Source: Sanderia malayensis (lineage: Eukaryota; Cnidaria; Scyphozoa; Semaeostomeae; Pelagiidae). Taken from it: 64,000 bases of DNA. Within the stretch, counting starts at the first letter, position 1; the number at the start of each line of letters is the position of its first letter. Positions 18,905-31,772 of this stretch are shown here, piece by piece. The notes under the pieces are model-generated. The model saw nothing but the letters and a program-made list of their open reading frames with translations. It searched no databases and was not told the DNA's origin. Location: positions 1-64,000 of the forward strand of contig RQOL01000411.1 of NCBI GenBank assembly GCA_013076295.1, in the 5' to 3' direction. Both the position numbers and the translations under genes were made by a program.

Positions 18905-20751
18905 ATTAATTTTCAATAATCATGAGATATTAATAGCAATTAATGAAAAATATCTGTAAAGTGCATGTAAGGAAAAAATTGAAATTAAGAAAAAACAAAA
19001 CAAATTACAAATTAATGAGAATAGTTAAAGATTAAAGAAAGTATATTATTGTGTTTCATGAAACTTTGCCTTTCATTTGTGATTTAACTTGCAATACTAC
19101 ACTTTTCTTTATAAGAAAGTGCTTTACAACAAAACAGTACTCAGCTCTGCAGAGAGTTGAGAAAGTGCGGTACTGAAATTTTGAAACTTAACAAAGTTAA
19201 TAAACTTAGATACTTAAAGTTTCGAGAAGAAATTGTTTAATGCTGTAACAGTACTTAATGTTGGTGTTGTGCTGTATAATGTTTTATACTTTATGCCCAA
19301 GGAAAGTACAGGGACTCAGTCATCGGGTAGTATTGGTAGGTACACAAAAGATGGAGGAAATACATACTGCCGCGTGCAGTAGAAATTTCAAGTTAGAACT
19401 TAAGTCTTAAACTCTGTGAATTGTTGAAATTTTTAGAACTGCTAAAAACGTATTAATTTCTACTTACTGTAGCCCCTGTAATCCAGAAGCTTATTTTTGT
19501 TAATCATGTCGAGAATCAATAATCCTTTGTTTTTTAGATTTTCTTTTATTTTGATTTCAAGTAAAAGTCATAGAATCTATCCCAGAACAAATTTTCAATT
19601 CTTTTGAGAGCTCGAGATAGCGGATGTCAATTGTAATCGAGAAAGAAAGGTAGCAGATGCCCACCCCAGATTCTTGCTTTTGTGAATGAATGGAAATAAT
19701 TTAAGTTCTCTCTTATAACTTGCAGACTAACACCTGCACTTTGATTAATTTCTTACTAATTACGCAATATTGAGTTCAAAAGGGCCACTTTTTGCCAAAA
19801 AAATGGGAGCACTGGCCTCCAGTTCTAAAAAGTTCTAAAACGTTTTTTTTTTGCTTTATAGTTATCCATGCTTCGTGTAAGCTGGTGCCTACTAAGGAGG
19901 TTGCTTTTAAAACTAAACAATGACCATTTACTCTACGGCATAAGTCAGGACCAAAAGGTTCTTAACTAAAAGTGCAAATACCGGAAACTTCGGGCTGTAA
20001 GTTCATGTTTGAGGAAAATTCTTATTTGAGGATTTTAACTCCATTTACTCATTTCAGAGAGACCTTCCTTATAATGCTAATCAGTTGTGCTGTTTATTAT
20101 CATTGAGATATACAATGTCACCAATGTTAACAATATTATACCAAACGAGCAATTGTGCAACCCGAGTTGACCTGGCTTTGTGCCCCTACAGCGCATAAAC
20201 AAATAAATTTCTTTATTTTCACGTGGAATTTTATCACGCTGTACTTTCACGTGAACATTTTTACGTTGCTTAGTTACACATAGTTTCTTTTGTTTCTTGC
20301 GTATATGAAAAACAGTTTCTTCACTTGTTTACACTGATTCTAGTAATAGCATAAGTAGAGGTAAATCAATAGTCAACAATTCTAAATTCAACAAATCAAT
20401 ATTCAACAAGTCAATATTGCATGTAATCATGATGTTTTTACCACTGGCCACCTACTTTAATACAATGAATGGTAAGTTTCTTATATGGATTTTAGCTTTC
20501 GTTTCTTGTTCTTTGGTTTCTGCCATTTTGTTTTGGGCGTGTCATCTTGGGTTATGTTTATTCATTAATTTATCTGGCTAATATAACCAGTCAGTATTTA
20601 CTTATCGTCAGTATTTATTCTCAGTTATTTAAATATTTTTGTAATCTACTCTTTCAATTCTTGTTTGAGTACACTCAATGAAAGCGTTACAAACATGTGC
20701 GTGGTGTGCGCCACAGCCCTTTCTTCGCAGTTTAACCACTTCTCTCCAAAT
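18905..20751. other. Intergenic region downstream of the GPCR
   Basis: This AT-rich sequence has no recognised gene. It ends where homology to 50203 begins. Confidence 0.5.
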
Positions 20752-23700
20752 GTAATCAAACAAATATGTCCAGAGAATAAAATCAAATAAATGAAAGTGG
20801 AGATATATGTTTTATTTAAATTAAAACTTCATAGCATGCCACTGAAATTACCCAAGACACATAATAAATGATTTTTTAATGCGATGGAAGAAAGTTTACA
20901 TTTTATCTATCTTGTAATATCAGCACGCCTCTCTCCTTTTTTCACATTCATTTGAGGCAAGCAATTTGAAGAGTGCAATGTTTTCGTTGTCCATCCCTCT
21001 TGTGAAAAAAAGATCAATGCTGTAAATGTTGCCTGTTCTATGTTCATTATTTGTTGGTAGTCATAGTTTCTTTTCTTTTCATGCTTCCCGTAACCATTTC
21101 TTTCTTTTCATGCTTTCTTTTCATTATTTGAGTTGGGGTGAATGTTCTTGTGCCTGTTTTTCAATTCATGGTATGCGAAAAAATGGCAAGGCTATTAACG
21201 AACCGATGTACTAGTGAATTGCCTGCTCGTTGCTGCAATGTATCTTTTTTAGTTTTGTATCCTGGACCTTTCTCTATCTGTATTCTCAATAGCAACAGCC
21301 TTGACTCTTGCTTGATTTATGTTGCCATTTTCACTCTTCAAGAAAGCATAAACCGTAAATAATTGCTTGAACAGATCCCTGACTGTCTTGAAGGTGCCAT
21401 CCATGTACCAACTCTTTGCTTTGCTTGGGAGTGACAACTGTTCATCTGTGGCACAGAGCATTTTTTAAGAAAGTCCTGGGGAAAATTTGCAAAAAGGGCA
21501 CAAAAGTGTAATAAAAAAAGGAAGCACACAGGTCTATGCCACTGTAAAACATACAACTTTAATTAAAGAATTTTCCAAGCTACATTTTATAAGGAACCCC
21601 TTTATAAGTAAACTACACGAAGGCAACATCTCTAAAGAGCTTTTCAAAATGTATAATCGCGAACTCAACAGTCGACATAAATGGAGTAGACACTGTAATC
21701 AAATAACATCGATGTTTTGCCTTCTTCAAGTTTTTGGCCATGCTTTTTAGCCACAATTTTAAGCATAGTTCGAATTTCAATGCTTATGCTCTCTTTGGTT
21801 AGTAAATGTACTGTTACGATTAAGAAACTATTAAAGAATTGTGAGTACTAGTATTTTGCCAAAACCGAAAGTCCCATATATTTAGTGAAGCTGATAGTGA
21901 CAGCAGTGAAAATGAACTCCTTGATAACTGATCAAGTTGTGAAGAATACACGTAGCAATTTAGCTGAACTGAGTTTTTATTGATTTGATTGTAATTTTTG
22001 GAGAAACATCTGAAATTTTTCATGGCCCCCCCCCTCTTTTTTAACCTGTAACTTTGGTGCCCCTCTTTTAAGCTCCAAAATTTTGGTGACCTCTCCAAAT
22101 ATCTTCCGGTCCCCTACCCGGCATTAATAATGATGGGTCCCTTTGGCCGAATGATGCAAAATAATTTTCATTGGCCGAAACGTGCGAAAGAGGCTAGTCG
22201 AACTAAAGCGGTAAAAACACGTGCGGTGCGTTGTGTTATGCTGTGTTGTGTGTGCGTGGTGTTGGTTTGGTGTTGAAATGAAATTGCTCGCTTGCTGCTG
22301 GACTGGTTGAATTGATTCCAAAAATTGGCCAGCAAGAAAACTGAATCTGTCGAAGACACCAAACCCAGAATGTGCATTGGACAATGAGGTTATAAATTAA
22401 TAAAATTGCTTTGTTTTTATTATTAGTAGTGCTCATATATTGTTCTCTTGCTGATATGATAAATAAGTCATGTCAGGCCTTTTCCTTAGGCCAATAAGTG
22501 GTTTTGACGAGAACAGGGTGGCGGTCTGAAGATATTTTTTAAATATAAATATTTTTCGGGGAGGAATACATAAACATAATTCAGGTACTTCTGGTCAATA
22601 ACAGTATGGTGGCAACGTGTGAAAAAGATGCTATCAGAGATGCCCAAAAGTATTGCAAAGCAGCTAACTGATAGAGAAACACGGGAAAGAGTTCTTCAAA
22701 TACGTATGTCAAGTGCCTCACATAAAAAATTCTGATAGCTGAAAACGAGGAACTGCCATTTCACACAGATTTGTCAAGCATGGTGATGAGTTCTTTCAAC
22801 CATGCTGTTTATGAAGTTGTTTGCAATGATTTTGGTGGATGCAGGCAAACATGGCTTCACCAAGTTAACTGCAAAACATCTGTCATGTCATAATGACCAA
22901 TAAATTTTATACCGACCAATAAATTTGTTGCCGAGTGTTATTATTCTGTCAATTTGTGTTTCCCAATACCCCTTCAATGTAAGGAAACAATAGAAGTTAC
23001 AGCATTATACCCTAATTGAGATAAAGATGCAAGCCTTAAGCCCCACCAATTTCCAGTCTGATGAAAAATCTCATTAGCATGCATGAAGTACCAGAAGGTG
23101 TAGAAAGTGACACAGGATGACCCCAAATGCCTTTTTATTTCTGCGCCAAGAATCAGTTTGTGCACCACTTGTTTTTTGGTGTGCACATAACATACCTTTG
23201 ATTTCACCTTGTGGTGCACAAGACATGCTTCTCAGACTAGGACATGGTATTTAAAATAGCAACGTATGTTGCCACAACAAAAATAACTTCATATAAACTT
23301 GTTTTCTTTCCATAGTTACAAAATGTCAAAGTACAGCCAGAGTTAATCATACATCTATCCTGAAGAAGATTTGGATACTTAACAGGTATGTTCTTGATTC
23401 TATAAAAAACTTTTTAATGATAGTATTTATTGATAGGGCTTTCTATGCAGTTGTGAACAGTAAATTTCTGAATACTTTTATGCAGTTCCTTTCGTTATTG
23501 CTGTGTGTATTGAGAAGTCAATACCTGGAACCAACCAGTTAATTTTTGTTCTTAACTTTATGATTTTATTGGATTGATAACATCACTACTTTTCTGCATC
23601 CACATTGCTTTGAAATGTTTTGCCACCGGTTTGCCACCACCACTGGCAATTGCATTTCCAGAGATAGCATTAATATGTTTACTTGGCTTACGGCAATGAT

Positions 23701-25915
23701 TTCTTCATGGATGATAAACCATGCTTTCTGAAGCTGTTCCAAACCATTTTGCTAATACTTTTTTGAACTGATAGTATGCAATATCAGAATAGCTTTTGTT
23801 CAGATATTTAAAGTAATCTATCTTATCTTTAAATGTGGAGATGAAATCAAATATCTCATCCAACATCTTCTTTTGCAGGCTTCCATCAATCAAAAGCAAG
23901 ATCTTGAAGTTATTTCATTGAAGTAGTCAGTGCTCTTTCAGTCCAACTGTATCATGGTTTTGTAATACAGCACAAGGTAAAATTTTAGTCCATTACACAT
24001 GCTGAAGAATGTCAATCAATGTTGTGGGTGTTGCAGTTTTTCTAGATGGCATCTATTTTCCATGATAAAAAGTCCACCCTTTTGTATGCTTTGAAGATGG
24101 GCACTTCCATTTTTGTGTGAAGCCCAGTAGTTGGCATTTATCCAATTGTCAGCTTAAATGCCACAGTTCAGCTTAAATGCCACAGTTTTGGTCCCTTCTT
24201 GAGTGACTACAAAAAAATTGTTTCTATTGTGCTTTGTAAAAGTTTTTTTATATGTGCTGCTCTGTCAGCTAAGGGCTTGACATTGTGAGTGAAGTCCTAA
24301 GATTTTGGTTCGTTTTGGTTTGTACTATGTCATGTTGAATATTCACAACAATAATGACAATAATAGTTGTTGCTCAACTAGAAAATATACTTGAAAACTT
24401 TTTTTGCAAGGCAATTTTTGCTTCATTTGCGAGTCTTTCTTTCTTTTTATGTTTATCATCATTCAAAGACTTCATTTTTTTTATTTTCCCTGCTTATTTG
24501 CCATTGCAAATTTATCTTGGCCAAAAATGGTACGACAATTAGGGTTTTCTTACTTTCCCAAATTTCTTTCCTTCTGCAATTAGCATAGGAATGTTTGAAA
24601 TACCATCAGCAACCAGGGCTTTCACTTTTTGACGAGATTTCCTTATTTTTTCCTTTTTTGGGGCAAATTTTCATCTTTAAAATTTGAAATTTCCTTCTAA
24701 TTTCCTTCAGGGTAAGTCTATACAAAAATTGCTAAAACAGCTGAAAAGTCGGTTAAAAGTCCTTTTTTGCTCAGCTAAACACTAAAACAAGAACAAACAA
24801 CAGACGATATTTTATAAAAACGTTGTAAGTTGTTTTCATTGCCATTACAAGGTCTTAATAAGTTTTTCTTTAAACGAATGAAGTCTGTGTCTGTTGCACT
24901 TGCCACCATGGCAGAACAAAGTACGGTCAAATGCTGTTCAATCACAAGACTTTCGGCTGATTGTCCAGATAACTTTATGGCAGAGAAACAACTGTGGCAA
25001 CAAATTTCATCAAATTAGGATACTTGACTTCACCGGTAGATTAATTCAAATTTTTAACAGCTTTCCAATACTCTTCCAATGTTGTGTTCTTTTTCACGGC
25101 AATATCTTTAAGCACATGTTCTCGCCATTCGCGATCAAGTTGGCTGACTGAGACTATAAAAAAACGGAAAAACGGTGTTAAACAAACGCTACAAAAATAT
25201 GCTACAAGGATTTTTATCCCACTGGCCTCTTCAGTATTTAATTTCTTGGACAAACCAATTTTAGTTCTGAAAGATCTTGTTAGCTTCTTTCCACATTCAA
25301 GTTTCTTAAAGTCAGAATGGGCGAGGTTTTCAGCTGACATATCCTTCGCATGCTCTTTTTCGCCAGTTGTTGTTGGCGTGTTCATTGTTCGAGATTTAGG
25401 CCCTGCTCCATCTTCTCCAATTTCGTTGCCACAACTGGCTCTGGGACTTATTTCAGTACTTGCAGCATGATCTTGCTCTTCATCCAATTCCCACTTTGTC
25501 TTTAGGTTTGCGGAAATGTTTAATCCTTGACCGGTAATTATTCGAAACAGTCGTTTTCTTTTGTTTCTTTTACGTCTTCCAACGCATGCTGTGCCTCCAT
25601 TCCCTGTCAAGCTCGTTGATTTGAAGGACATTATCTAAATATGGTAGCTTTGCTATAATTGGTCCAAGAGACGACGGATACAGCGTTGAGGCATTTTTGG
25701 GGTTGATACAATCCACCATATCATGATATGCACCTTTCATGTCAAATCACTTTTGAATTTGATGGATGATTTCGATCATAAAGTTGCGACAATCATATCG
25801 GTATGTTTGTAGATCTGAGCTTCTAGCTCCACGCATCTGAGAGAGAGTATTGGTAGCAGCCATCCCGACATATACATCTTCCAACGGCAACTGATGACTC
25901 TCTGGGTCAATTTCC
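20752..25915. mobile_element. Dispersed repeat, copy 1 (at least 5.2 kb, contains part of a hAT transposase gene)
   Basis: From about AATCAAACAAATA at 20752 this region matches 50203-52549 and then 61546-64000 at high identity and in the same order, apart from insertions in the second copy and a deletion there of about 0.87 kb. Near 22080-22140 it carries a mononucleotide-rich block ending in a GGGACC-type motif that copy 2 has near 52300-52430. The right side (25041 onward) encodes a broken hAT transposase. The outer ends were not found, so the unit may be a large hAT element or a composite. Confidence 0.75.
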
Positions 25916-26520
25916 TGGGCTTGCTTTGATTTCACATATTCCAAATCAAGGAAATCTAATGTTATCTCCCTGACCAATTCTGACACTTCAGGTCTGAGAA
26001 TGTGTAGTAGTGGCTTCTCTCTCTGAAACAAACGGTTGAATGAATTCTACCTTTGCATCTTGTAGCTCAAGAATTCCAAATACGCTAGGGTAAATTTATT
26101 TCCCAAAATGATTAATCCTATCATTTGAATTTGTGGGATCCTCAGTTGTTTCAAGCAAAAAAAAATGCTTTAAAGCCTCGTATTGCTCCAAGATGCGATT
26201 CACACATGCTTGCAATGACAGCCATCTTGTTTGCGCAGGTGACAGAATTTTCACCGGCTCGACTTGAAAAAAAAGACTGAAATTCTTTGTAAGCGTCTTG
26301 GCGCTTAGCAGACCTGCTGAAATGTGAGAAAATATCCCGAACTAGGTCTTCTAGGCTTTTGGGCAACTTTGTTGCAGCGTAAGAAGATGTCAAATGGATG
26401 AGATGACAAGAGCACTTGACAGTAATGACATTGGGAAAATTTGTTTTGAATAGACCAGACACCGACAGTCTCTCCCCAAACATTACATTTGTCCGATGTG
26501 TCCGATGAATAACCGATCAC
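25041..26520 (-). pseudogene. hAT-family transposase, broken
   Basis: Open segments in order on the - strand are 26305-26520 and 26151-26483 (frames that overlap through a frameshift; IGYSSDTS, MFGER, VKCSCHLIHLTSSYAATKLP, DLVRDIFSHFSRS), 25747-26031 (DVYVGMAATNTLSQMR) and 25632-25746 (KGAYHDMVDCINPKNASTLY, LPYLDNVLQINELD). The DTSNVMFGE...KCSCHLIHL pattern is typical of hAT transposases of the SCAND3/ZBED type. Several frameshifts and stops make it inactive. A 0.5-kb open segment at 25041-25631 follows; its end DREWREHVLKDIAVKKN joins sensibly to the preceding NELD, as if the stretch between had been inserted. Confidence 0.75.
25147..25615 (-). other. Open 0.5-kb segment inserted in the hAT 3' region
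   Basis: A - strand frame with no stop encodes a Lys/Arg- and Glu-rich stretch (VGRRKRNKRKRLFR, then TRSFRTKIGLSKKLNTEE) that I do not recognise. The sequence LDREWR occurs at both of its edges in different frames, which suggests a short target duplication or a duplicated splice. A TTTTTTATAG acceptor-like site lies near 25157. The region is missing from the second copy of the repeat at 63.69 kb. Confidence 0.4.
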
Positions 26521-26534
26521 ATTTTCCCTTGGGA

Positions 26535-27646
26535 TTGAATGCTCTTCAAACTATTCCAATCTAATAACCAACGTAAACGTGTACCTTAGAATCACTGAAT
26601 CTCAACCTTAATCTTCATACAAGTATCGAGCTAGTCTCGTATATACGAATAAACAAGAATATTCTAGAATGATTACACATTGTCCTAAGCACCACTATCG
26701 ATATCGAGTTATCGCTTGTTAATGTGTCACGTGACAAACATGGCGGATGAACGATTTTGAAACATTGATATTAATGATGGTTCTGACTCATCTGTAGTAT
26801 GTGTATGTTCTATGGTAGCCACTCATCTAATGAATCGTCACTCGACATGAAATCAAAAACTTCTCAGTCACTTTCGTCTTCTTGCATAATAGGAGAAGGT
26901 TCCGATTCGGTTTATTGCTCTGAAGAAACTGCGTCTTCTTTTTCATCATCTCTTTCGTAAATGCTTTACGTAGTTATTGGGTTGTTCGCCTGTTTCTCTT
27001 TTCCTTTTCGTCTTCTTTTCCTGCCATATTTTTCTTCACTTCCACTCGTTTCTTCATCTGCATCAGGAAGCTGTGGCCCTGAAAATCACTTTGGTATTAA
27101 GCTTTTTCCTCCATGTTTCCATCCATTTTCTTCATACGAAATGCGGTCAATATGTTCCAAATAACAACTTTTTTAAATGAAAACTTGCATATGGCCCCTT
27201 TTGATCGCTTGTTTTCCCTCCATAGTCGCATCCGGAATACGAAATCCGGTATAATAGTGTAGATACTGACACCAGAGAAATACTGACTTTGAGCTTTCTA
27301 TTAGAATAGGAACCGAATGAGGTTAAAATACAAAGCGCAGCAATATAGGCTAAATATACGGGGGTAATTGTCCAACATACGGGGGGTGACTGTCTAACAA
27401 TAGTAATTATTATTATTATTTGACTGTTTAACACAACTATAAAGATATTTACATTAAAAAGCATAACTTTTCGATTGCACATATGAAACCTTTGCGTGAT
27501 ATTCGATCATGTGGTGCCGCCCGGGTGCCGCACGCTTTCACAGTGTTTTGCATGAACGCATTCTCATTTCTTGTTTTGAAGCTTCTGTTCTCCAGAACTT
27601 CGCTGTGTGAAAGATGGAACTCACTGCTTTATGCATTTTTGTTTAT
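26535..27646. other. Repeat debris without a clear gene
   Basis: The - strand has short acidic frames (EDAVSSEQ; SPIMQEDESD; FDFMSSDDSLDEWLP) split by stops around 26770-26960, which resemble the acidic N-terminus of a transposase, and nothing longer. I cannot name an element here. Confidence 0.3.
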
Positions 27647-27931
27647 TTATGAATCTTCTTGAGTTTCGTGAGTTGGCAAAGTCAATTTTTTCTTAATCAC
27701 AAGGGAACACAAACTGTCTATCCATCTGTCATACTTGCTTGAGTGGCCCACATAATGAATCTTCACCATTTGTCGCTGGTGATCTCTTTCAACTATCTCA
27801 ACATCGTAAAGATCTTTGCTGTTTATCGTTGCTTCCCGTGAAGACGCATATGATTTCTTGCGTGGATATTCCTCATATTCCTCTTCGTAGCGGCAAATTT
27901 CTTTAACAGTTCTTTTTGGTCTGGAAGTCAT
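27647..27931 (-). CDS. Small protein with Tudor-knot/chromo-barrel-like segment
   Basis: From the ATG at 27931 the frame runs 94 codons to a TAA. It contains DLYDVEIVERDHQRQMVKIH followed by YVGHSSKYDRWID, the pattern of Tudor-knot (chromo-barrel) domains: a tyrosine-rich strand and a final W-D/E. The N-terminus is basic and then Glu/Tyr-rich. Such segments begin several invertebrate transposon proteins and the neighbours are hAT pieces, so this may be a transposon exon. It has no frame break. Confidence 0.5.
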   Translation of the reverse strand: MTSRPKRTVKEICRYEEEYEEYPRKKSYASSREATINSKDLYDVEIVERDHQRQMVKIHYVGHSSKYDRWIDSLCSLVIKKKLTLPTHETQEDS

Positions 27932-28374
27932 TTTGGAATTTGCTTCAATCCAGAGAATCAATCAAGCGATCAATCCTTTTGTGTTTAGAACCAATCAGCA
28001 GACAGAATGCGCTGTACTTTGAAAACGAGGCGGCAGAGCAAATGTCTCAATCAGCGCAACAAAAGTTTCATATCATTCCTCCCCAGCCATTGTTTAAAGG
28101 AAGCTATTGTTCTGCTGCTTTTTATCACATCTGGTATGCTATTCTAGAGTATGCTACCCCTAACACATACAGAATTCATGCCGACGGACCACTGGATGTG
28201 CTAGGAAGTGGAATGGTGTTCTTTGTCCTGAGATTGTATCTGATTTTATTTCTCTGGAATAGGTCAGGCAAAAATACAGGGTTCGATGATGCAGTGTTTT
28301 GCAAATCTCTATCATCAGTTTTTTTTAAATATTTACAGTGTCACCCCAAACTTTGTCATCAAGCGAACCCTGCT

Positions 28375-28735
28375 TGCTTCTCTCACAACCATTGTTTTGT
28401 AATCGTTTTTATGCATTCATATCGACTTATCCGTCTTGTCGCACTTAGCTGGAGAAGTTTGTTTGGGATTTCATCTGTTATGGAGCTCTTTGTACTGTAT
28501 GAGGCGTTTTGTGGTATGTGAGAACCAGTTATATGATTCCCTCACCATGAAGTCAATATGAGCTGGCATGACTTCTGCTGCTTTGCTGGCCGTGAGTTGT
28601 AGGCTGAGGCACACACATTTGAACCTGACAATTTCTGGGACTAAGTTTTTAAAATAGGTAGACACACTGTGGTGAATTCCTACCATTGTGCTGTACCCAT
28701 CATCGCCGATACCAAATAAGACTTCAACCAGATTC
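28375..28735 (-). pseudogene. hAT transposase fragment
   Basis: The - strand reads GIGDDGYSTMVGIHHSVSTY, then RFKCVCLSLQLTASKAAEV and FMVRESYNWFSHTTKRLIQY. After a frameshift it reads LLQLSATRRISRYECIKTIT. This is the DDE-region signature of hAT transposases (NS-VGIG-DG-STMVG, CxSLxL). Both ends are missing. Confidence 0.7.
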
Positions 28736-29124
28736 TTTCAGGGCCCCTTTATGGCGGCTCCTAGGACCTCTGATGTTGGGGAAGCACCAAGAACAGTCTG
28801 CTAAAAGTTTGGACTTGCAAATAGATTAAGCATGGTCAGCTTAGCGTAGAGGACTAACCAGGGACGTAAATGCAAACTTTTTTTAGGGGGGGGGGTGTGA
28901 CTAAAGGACTAGATAATGATAATATAAAAGTAGGTAACTGAACTGAGTATTCGAGTGCTTTTTTTCAAAGTCTTGTGATTCGACTAGATACTGGCAGCAT
29001 TGCCCATTTTGTTACAATGTGCTCAAGGTCAACATTATCGGTTAAGTCGTCATAAAGCAGCAGCAACTTTTACACCTGGTACAACTCTGAAAAAGTTGTT
29101 CCTCAGACCCTATATACACATCCA
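28736..29124. other. Short unassigned stretch with a G-run
   Basis: A run of ten G lies at about 28889-28898. No gene is seen. Confidence 0.4.
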
Positions 29125-29129
29125 ATGTT

Positions 29130-30349
29130 CAAGGCTTTCCTGAGACTACGCTCAGTGGGATTCCTACGCAAGGGGCACTCGCGCACTTTGTGGTTGCCTT
29201 CGCAGCTTGAGCACGCGTGCAAATACTTCAGGTGTTGCCAAAATGACACAACAACCTATTCCAAACATTGCAAAAACTCTTTCTGGCTCGGATGGGTGGT
29301 GCAGTACTTGCTTGTGGGGCCTGTTGGGTCCCCACCATTAGAATGGAGGAAAGGTACAGGGTGGGGTCCACCACTGCCCAGGAAATCGCTGAATTGTTGG
29401 CCGCTTGTTTGGGAAAGGCTAAATCATAAGCCAGCCAGCCCATGTCTGGGACCGCGATGTGCTTTGGCAATGATAAAAAACTAGTAGCAGGTAGCCCGTT
29501 CGGGGCAAATTTAACAACTACCGGAGCACCCATGATAGATACTGCTTGAGTTGATGGCAGTGAAAGCCATTGTTGAGGGTCGCGCAACCAGGATTCTGAT
29601 GCCAACTCTCCCAAATTTTTTGGCAAGAAAGGTAAGGATAGAGCTTGCGAGCCAGCAAAACCCGAAGCAGGGTGAATATCCGTGGAGCCAAATGAAATGG
29701 TAGGCGGGTTAGGTTGTGGTGTTATTATGCTAGAATTCCACAAAACGTTATGGAATAAATTGATAAAACTTCACAACGTCCCAGCCACACGCGCACAGAG
29801 CATATGAACGAATGAATAACGCCAAGTTTTCCAACAAACAAAAACTTAAAAGTTCAAGGAAGCCAAATAAAAAACAATTAAAATACAGCGAACATAAGTA
29901 TGTAAATCTCACGTCCCTCACAATCCTTTGAGTCATTTTTTGGTCGAATTCTCCTTGATTTAAGTCTCTCTGTTTGGTAAAGTTATCAGTCCTTTTTTCG
30001 TCTCTGTTTCTCAATCACAACCATCACGACTCTCACTTTCCTTTTTGGTCCTGCAGTGCTCTAAATTAGTCATGTACGTAATGTCTTTCGCAGCGGTAAG
30101 TTCAGTATATGCAATCCCACAAGGTGATGCCACGCGTAAATAACTGGGAGGACGCGAAAGGTCTGCCTGGCCTTCCAGAAAAAGCGTGGAAGGCATACCT
30201 GAAGCAGATGCACAGTTTTTACTGCCTGACTGGGTGGCAAGGGCTTGTTTGAGGGTGTCCCGTATATCGGACAGAGAATTCTCTAAATTTACCAAGTAGG
30301 ATTGAGTGTCTTGACCCTCCACGTCTTGGCTGTGTTCAGATGCCATCAT
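29130..30349 (-). pseudogene. Gag-like retroelement fragment with zinc knuckle
   Basis: A first - strand frame (30011-30349) encodes NLENSLSDIRDTLKQALATQ, an amphipathic stretch. A second (29228-29743) is Pro/Ser-rich and ends FCNVWNRLLCHFGNT. One frameshift later it continues KYLHACSSCEGNHKVRECP. The C-x(8)-C-x(n)-C-x2-C-x4-H-x4-C pattern is that of the gag knuckle of DIRS-like or related retroelements. No reverse transcriptase is present. The family assignment is tentative. Confidence 0.45.
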
Positions 30350-30755
30350 GAGATTATAAAGTGTAGATATTAAATTAAAAACGATCTCACCCGAGCAAAG
30401 TGTTGATGCCGAATTGGTCTTTCCGTTGAAATCAGCAGTAAGGAGCGAAGTAAGCGTACTCCGGGTGAAAACAGCACTAGTAGGTAATGATAACCAACTA
30501 TAACTTGAGACGCGAAGAAATTGAACGTAGCTCTAGCCGCTATCAATTTGATTGTTTGTTCGTGGCTCAGTATAGTCTAATGTCAAACTATATCGCGCCA
30601 TTGGGTGAAACACCTAGGACGTGCGGAAACTTTATTGATCCTTGGCTAGTAATAGCAATTAGGGAATATCGGATCTATAAAAACTACACATGTAGTAAAT
30701 TGTGAGTGATTGATTTCTGTCCACATTAACCCTGCTTAAACAGGATTTAGCCAGT

Positions 30756-30910
30756 CTTTTACGACCAGGAGCTGCGATTTTTACAGATAGCAGACCCATA
30801 TCTATTGAAAAAGTCTGATTTTGATAGTCTTCCGGAGCAGTGGCCCAAAGTTTCTTACGCAGATATTTGCAATTATCTGGTTACTTCAAAGAGCAATTTT
30901 ACCCATTCAG
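30756..30910 (+). pseudogene. Stray exon of a SWIM-type transposon protein
   Basis: The + strand reads YDQELRFLQIADPYLLKKSD and then EQWPKVSYADICNYLVTSKS, ending at a CAG|GTTAG donor. It matches 40365-40525 closely. The F-x-x-Y-x-Y-L-V segment corresponds to the stretch before the SWIM finger in the 54.7-kb gene. No continuation was found. Confidence 0.5.
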
Positions 30911-31772
30911 GTTAGAAAGCTTATACAAGTATAAATGCATATCCGTATGTTGTCACTTGCCAAACCTATGAGGGATTTTGTAAGCAAATTCAGCCCCCTT
31001 GTATCTTTTTGTTGGCAAAGTAAGACGAAAAGCAGATTGATTTGAAAACAAAAGCTTGTTGTTGATCAAATAAGCATATAAAATCACATAAGTCTGCTTC
31101 CATGCTCATGAGTCTGAATAATAAAAGTTTGAATGTGGACTCTATCGAATATTGAAAGGCCGCCATGGGATCCTGTGTCTTTTTTCTGGCACATCATTTT
31201 ATTAGCTTCTCATCAGAGAGCCTCTTTATGACTAAACTTCAGATAGCTTGTTGCACTTCCCTACCGAAATATATTGATTGGTTGCCTAATCACCAAGCAA
31301 ACAGAATAGTTAGGTTTTAGATGTGTTTTCCGGCTTATGAATGCAACTGTTTTGCAATTGATCGTTTGTAAATGACGGCAGTTGTGATTTTTCAGTTATG
31401 TGCCAAAAATCTGAGGATATTTTTGTGAAATTCTAACAATGCATATTTTAAGAATTTTTCAGTAATGGGCCAGAGTCACAAAGGGGCCCATTTAGGGCGT
31501 GGCCAAAATTGTTGCCCCATTATTTCTACTCGCGAGCCCCAATGCCACTGCCAGCTGTGTACTCTGGCCTACCCATTAAAACATTACATAAGATGATAGG
31601 ATGGGCGCAGAATGAGAGACTAATACCAACTTAACTTTTAACTTTTACATTCACCAGTTTTATGATATAATATAGTTATGTTAAATACAAGTTCACATAT
31701 TATGTTTACAAGCACCCAGCTGAATTCGTGAAAAACTTCTTCATATATTCTCGATCTCTAAAAAGCTCTGGA
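30911..31772. other. Unassigned intergenic stretch
   Basis: I see no gene or clear repeat end here. Confidence 0.4.

Noticed and set aside
21820..22384. Overlapping - strand frames around 22 kb
   Set aside because: They lie over the mononucleotide-rich transposon terminus shared with 52.1-52.4 kb; frames differ between the two copies, so they are not conserved as coding.
25041..25151. Whether the hAT 3' end marks the end of the dispersed repeat
   Set aside because: Homology with copy 2 continues far to the left (to 20752), so the repeat is larger than a simple hAT element or is composite.
27916..28521. A 201-codon + strand open frame
   Set aside because: Its right part is antisense to a recognisable hAT fragment and its left part antisense to the Tudor-knot-like gene; no domain is seen.
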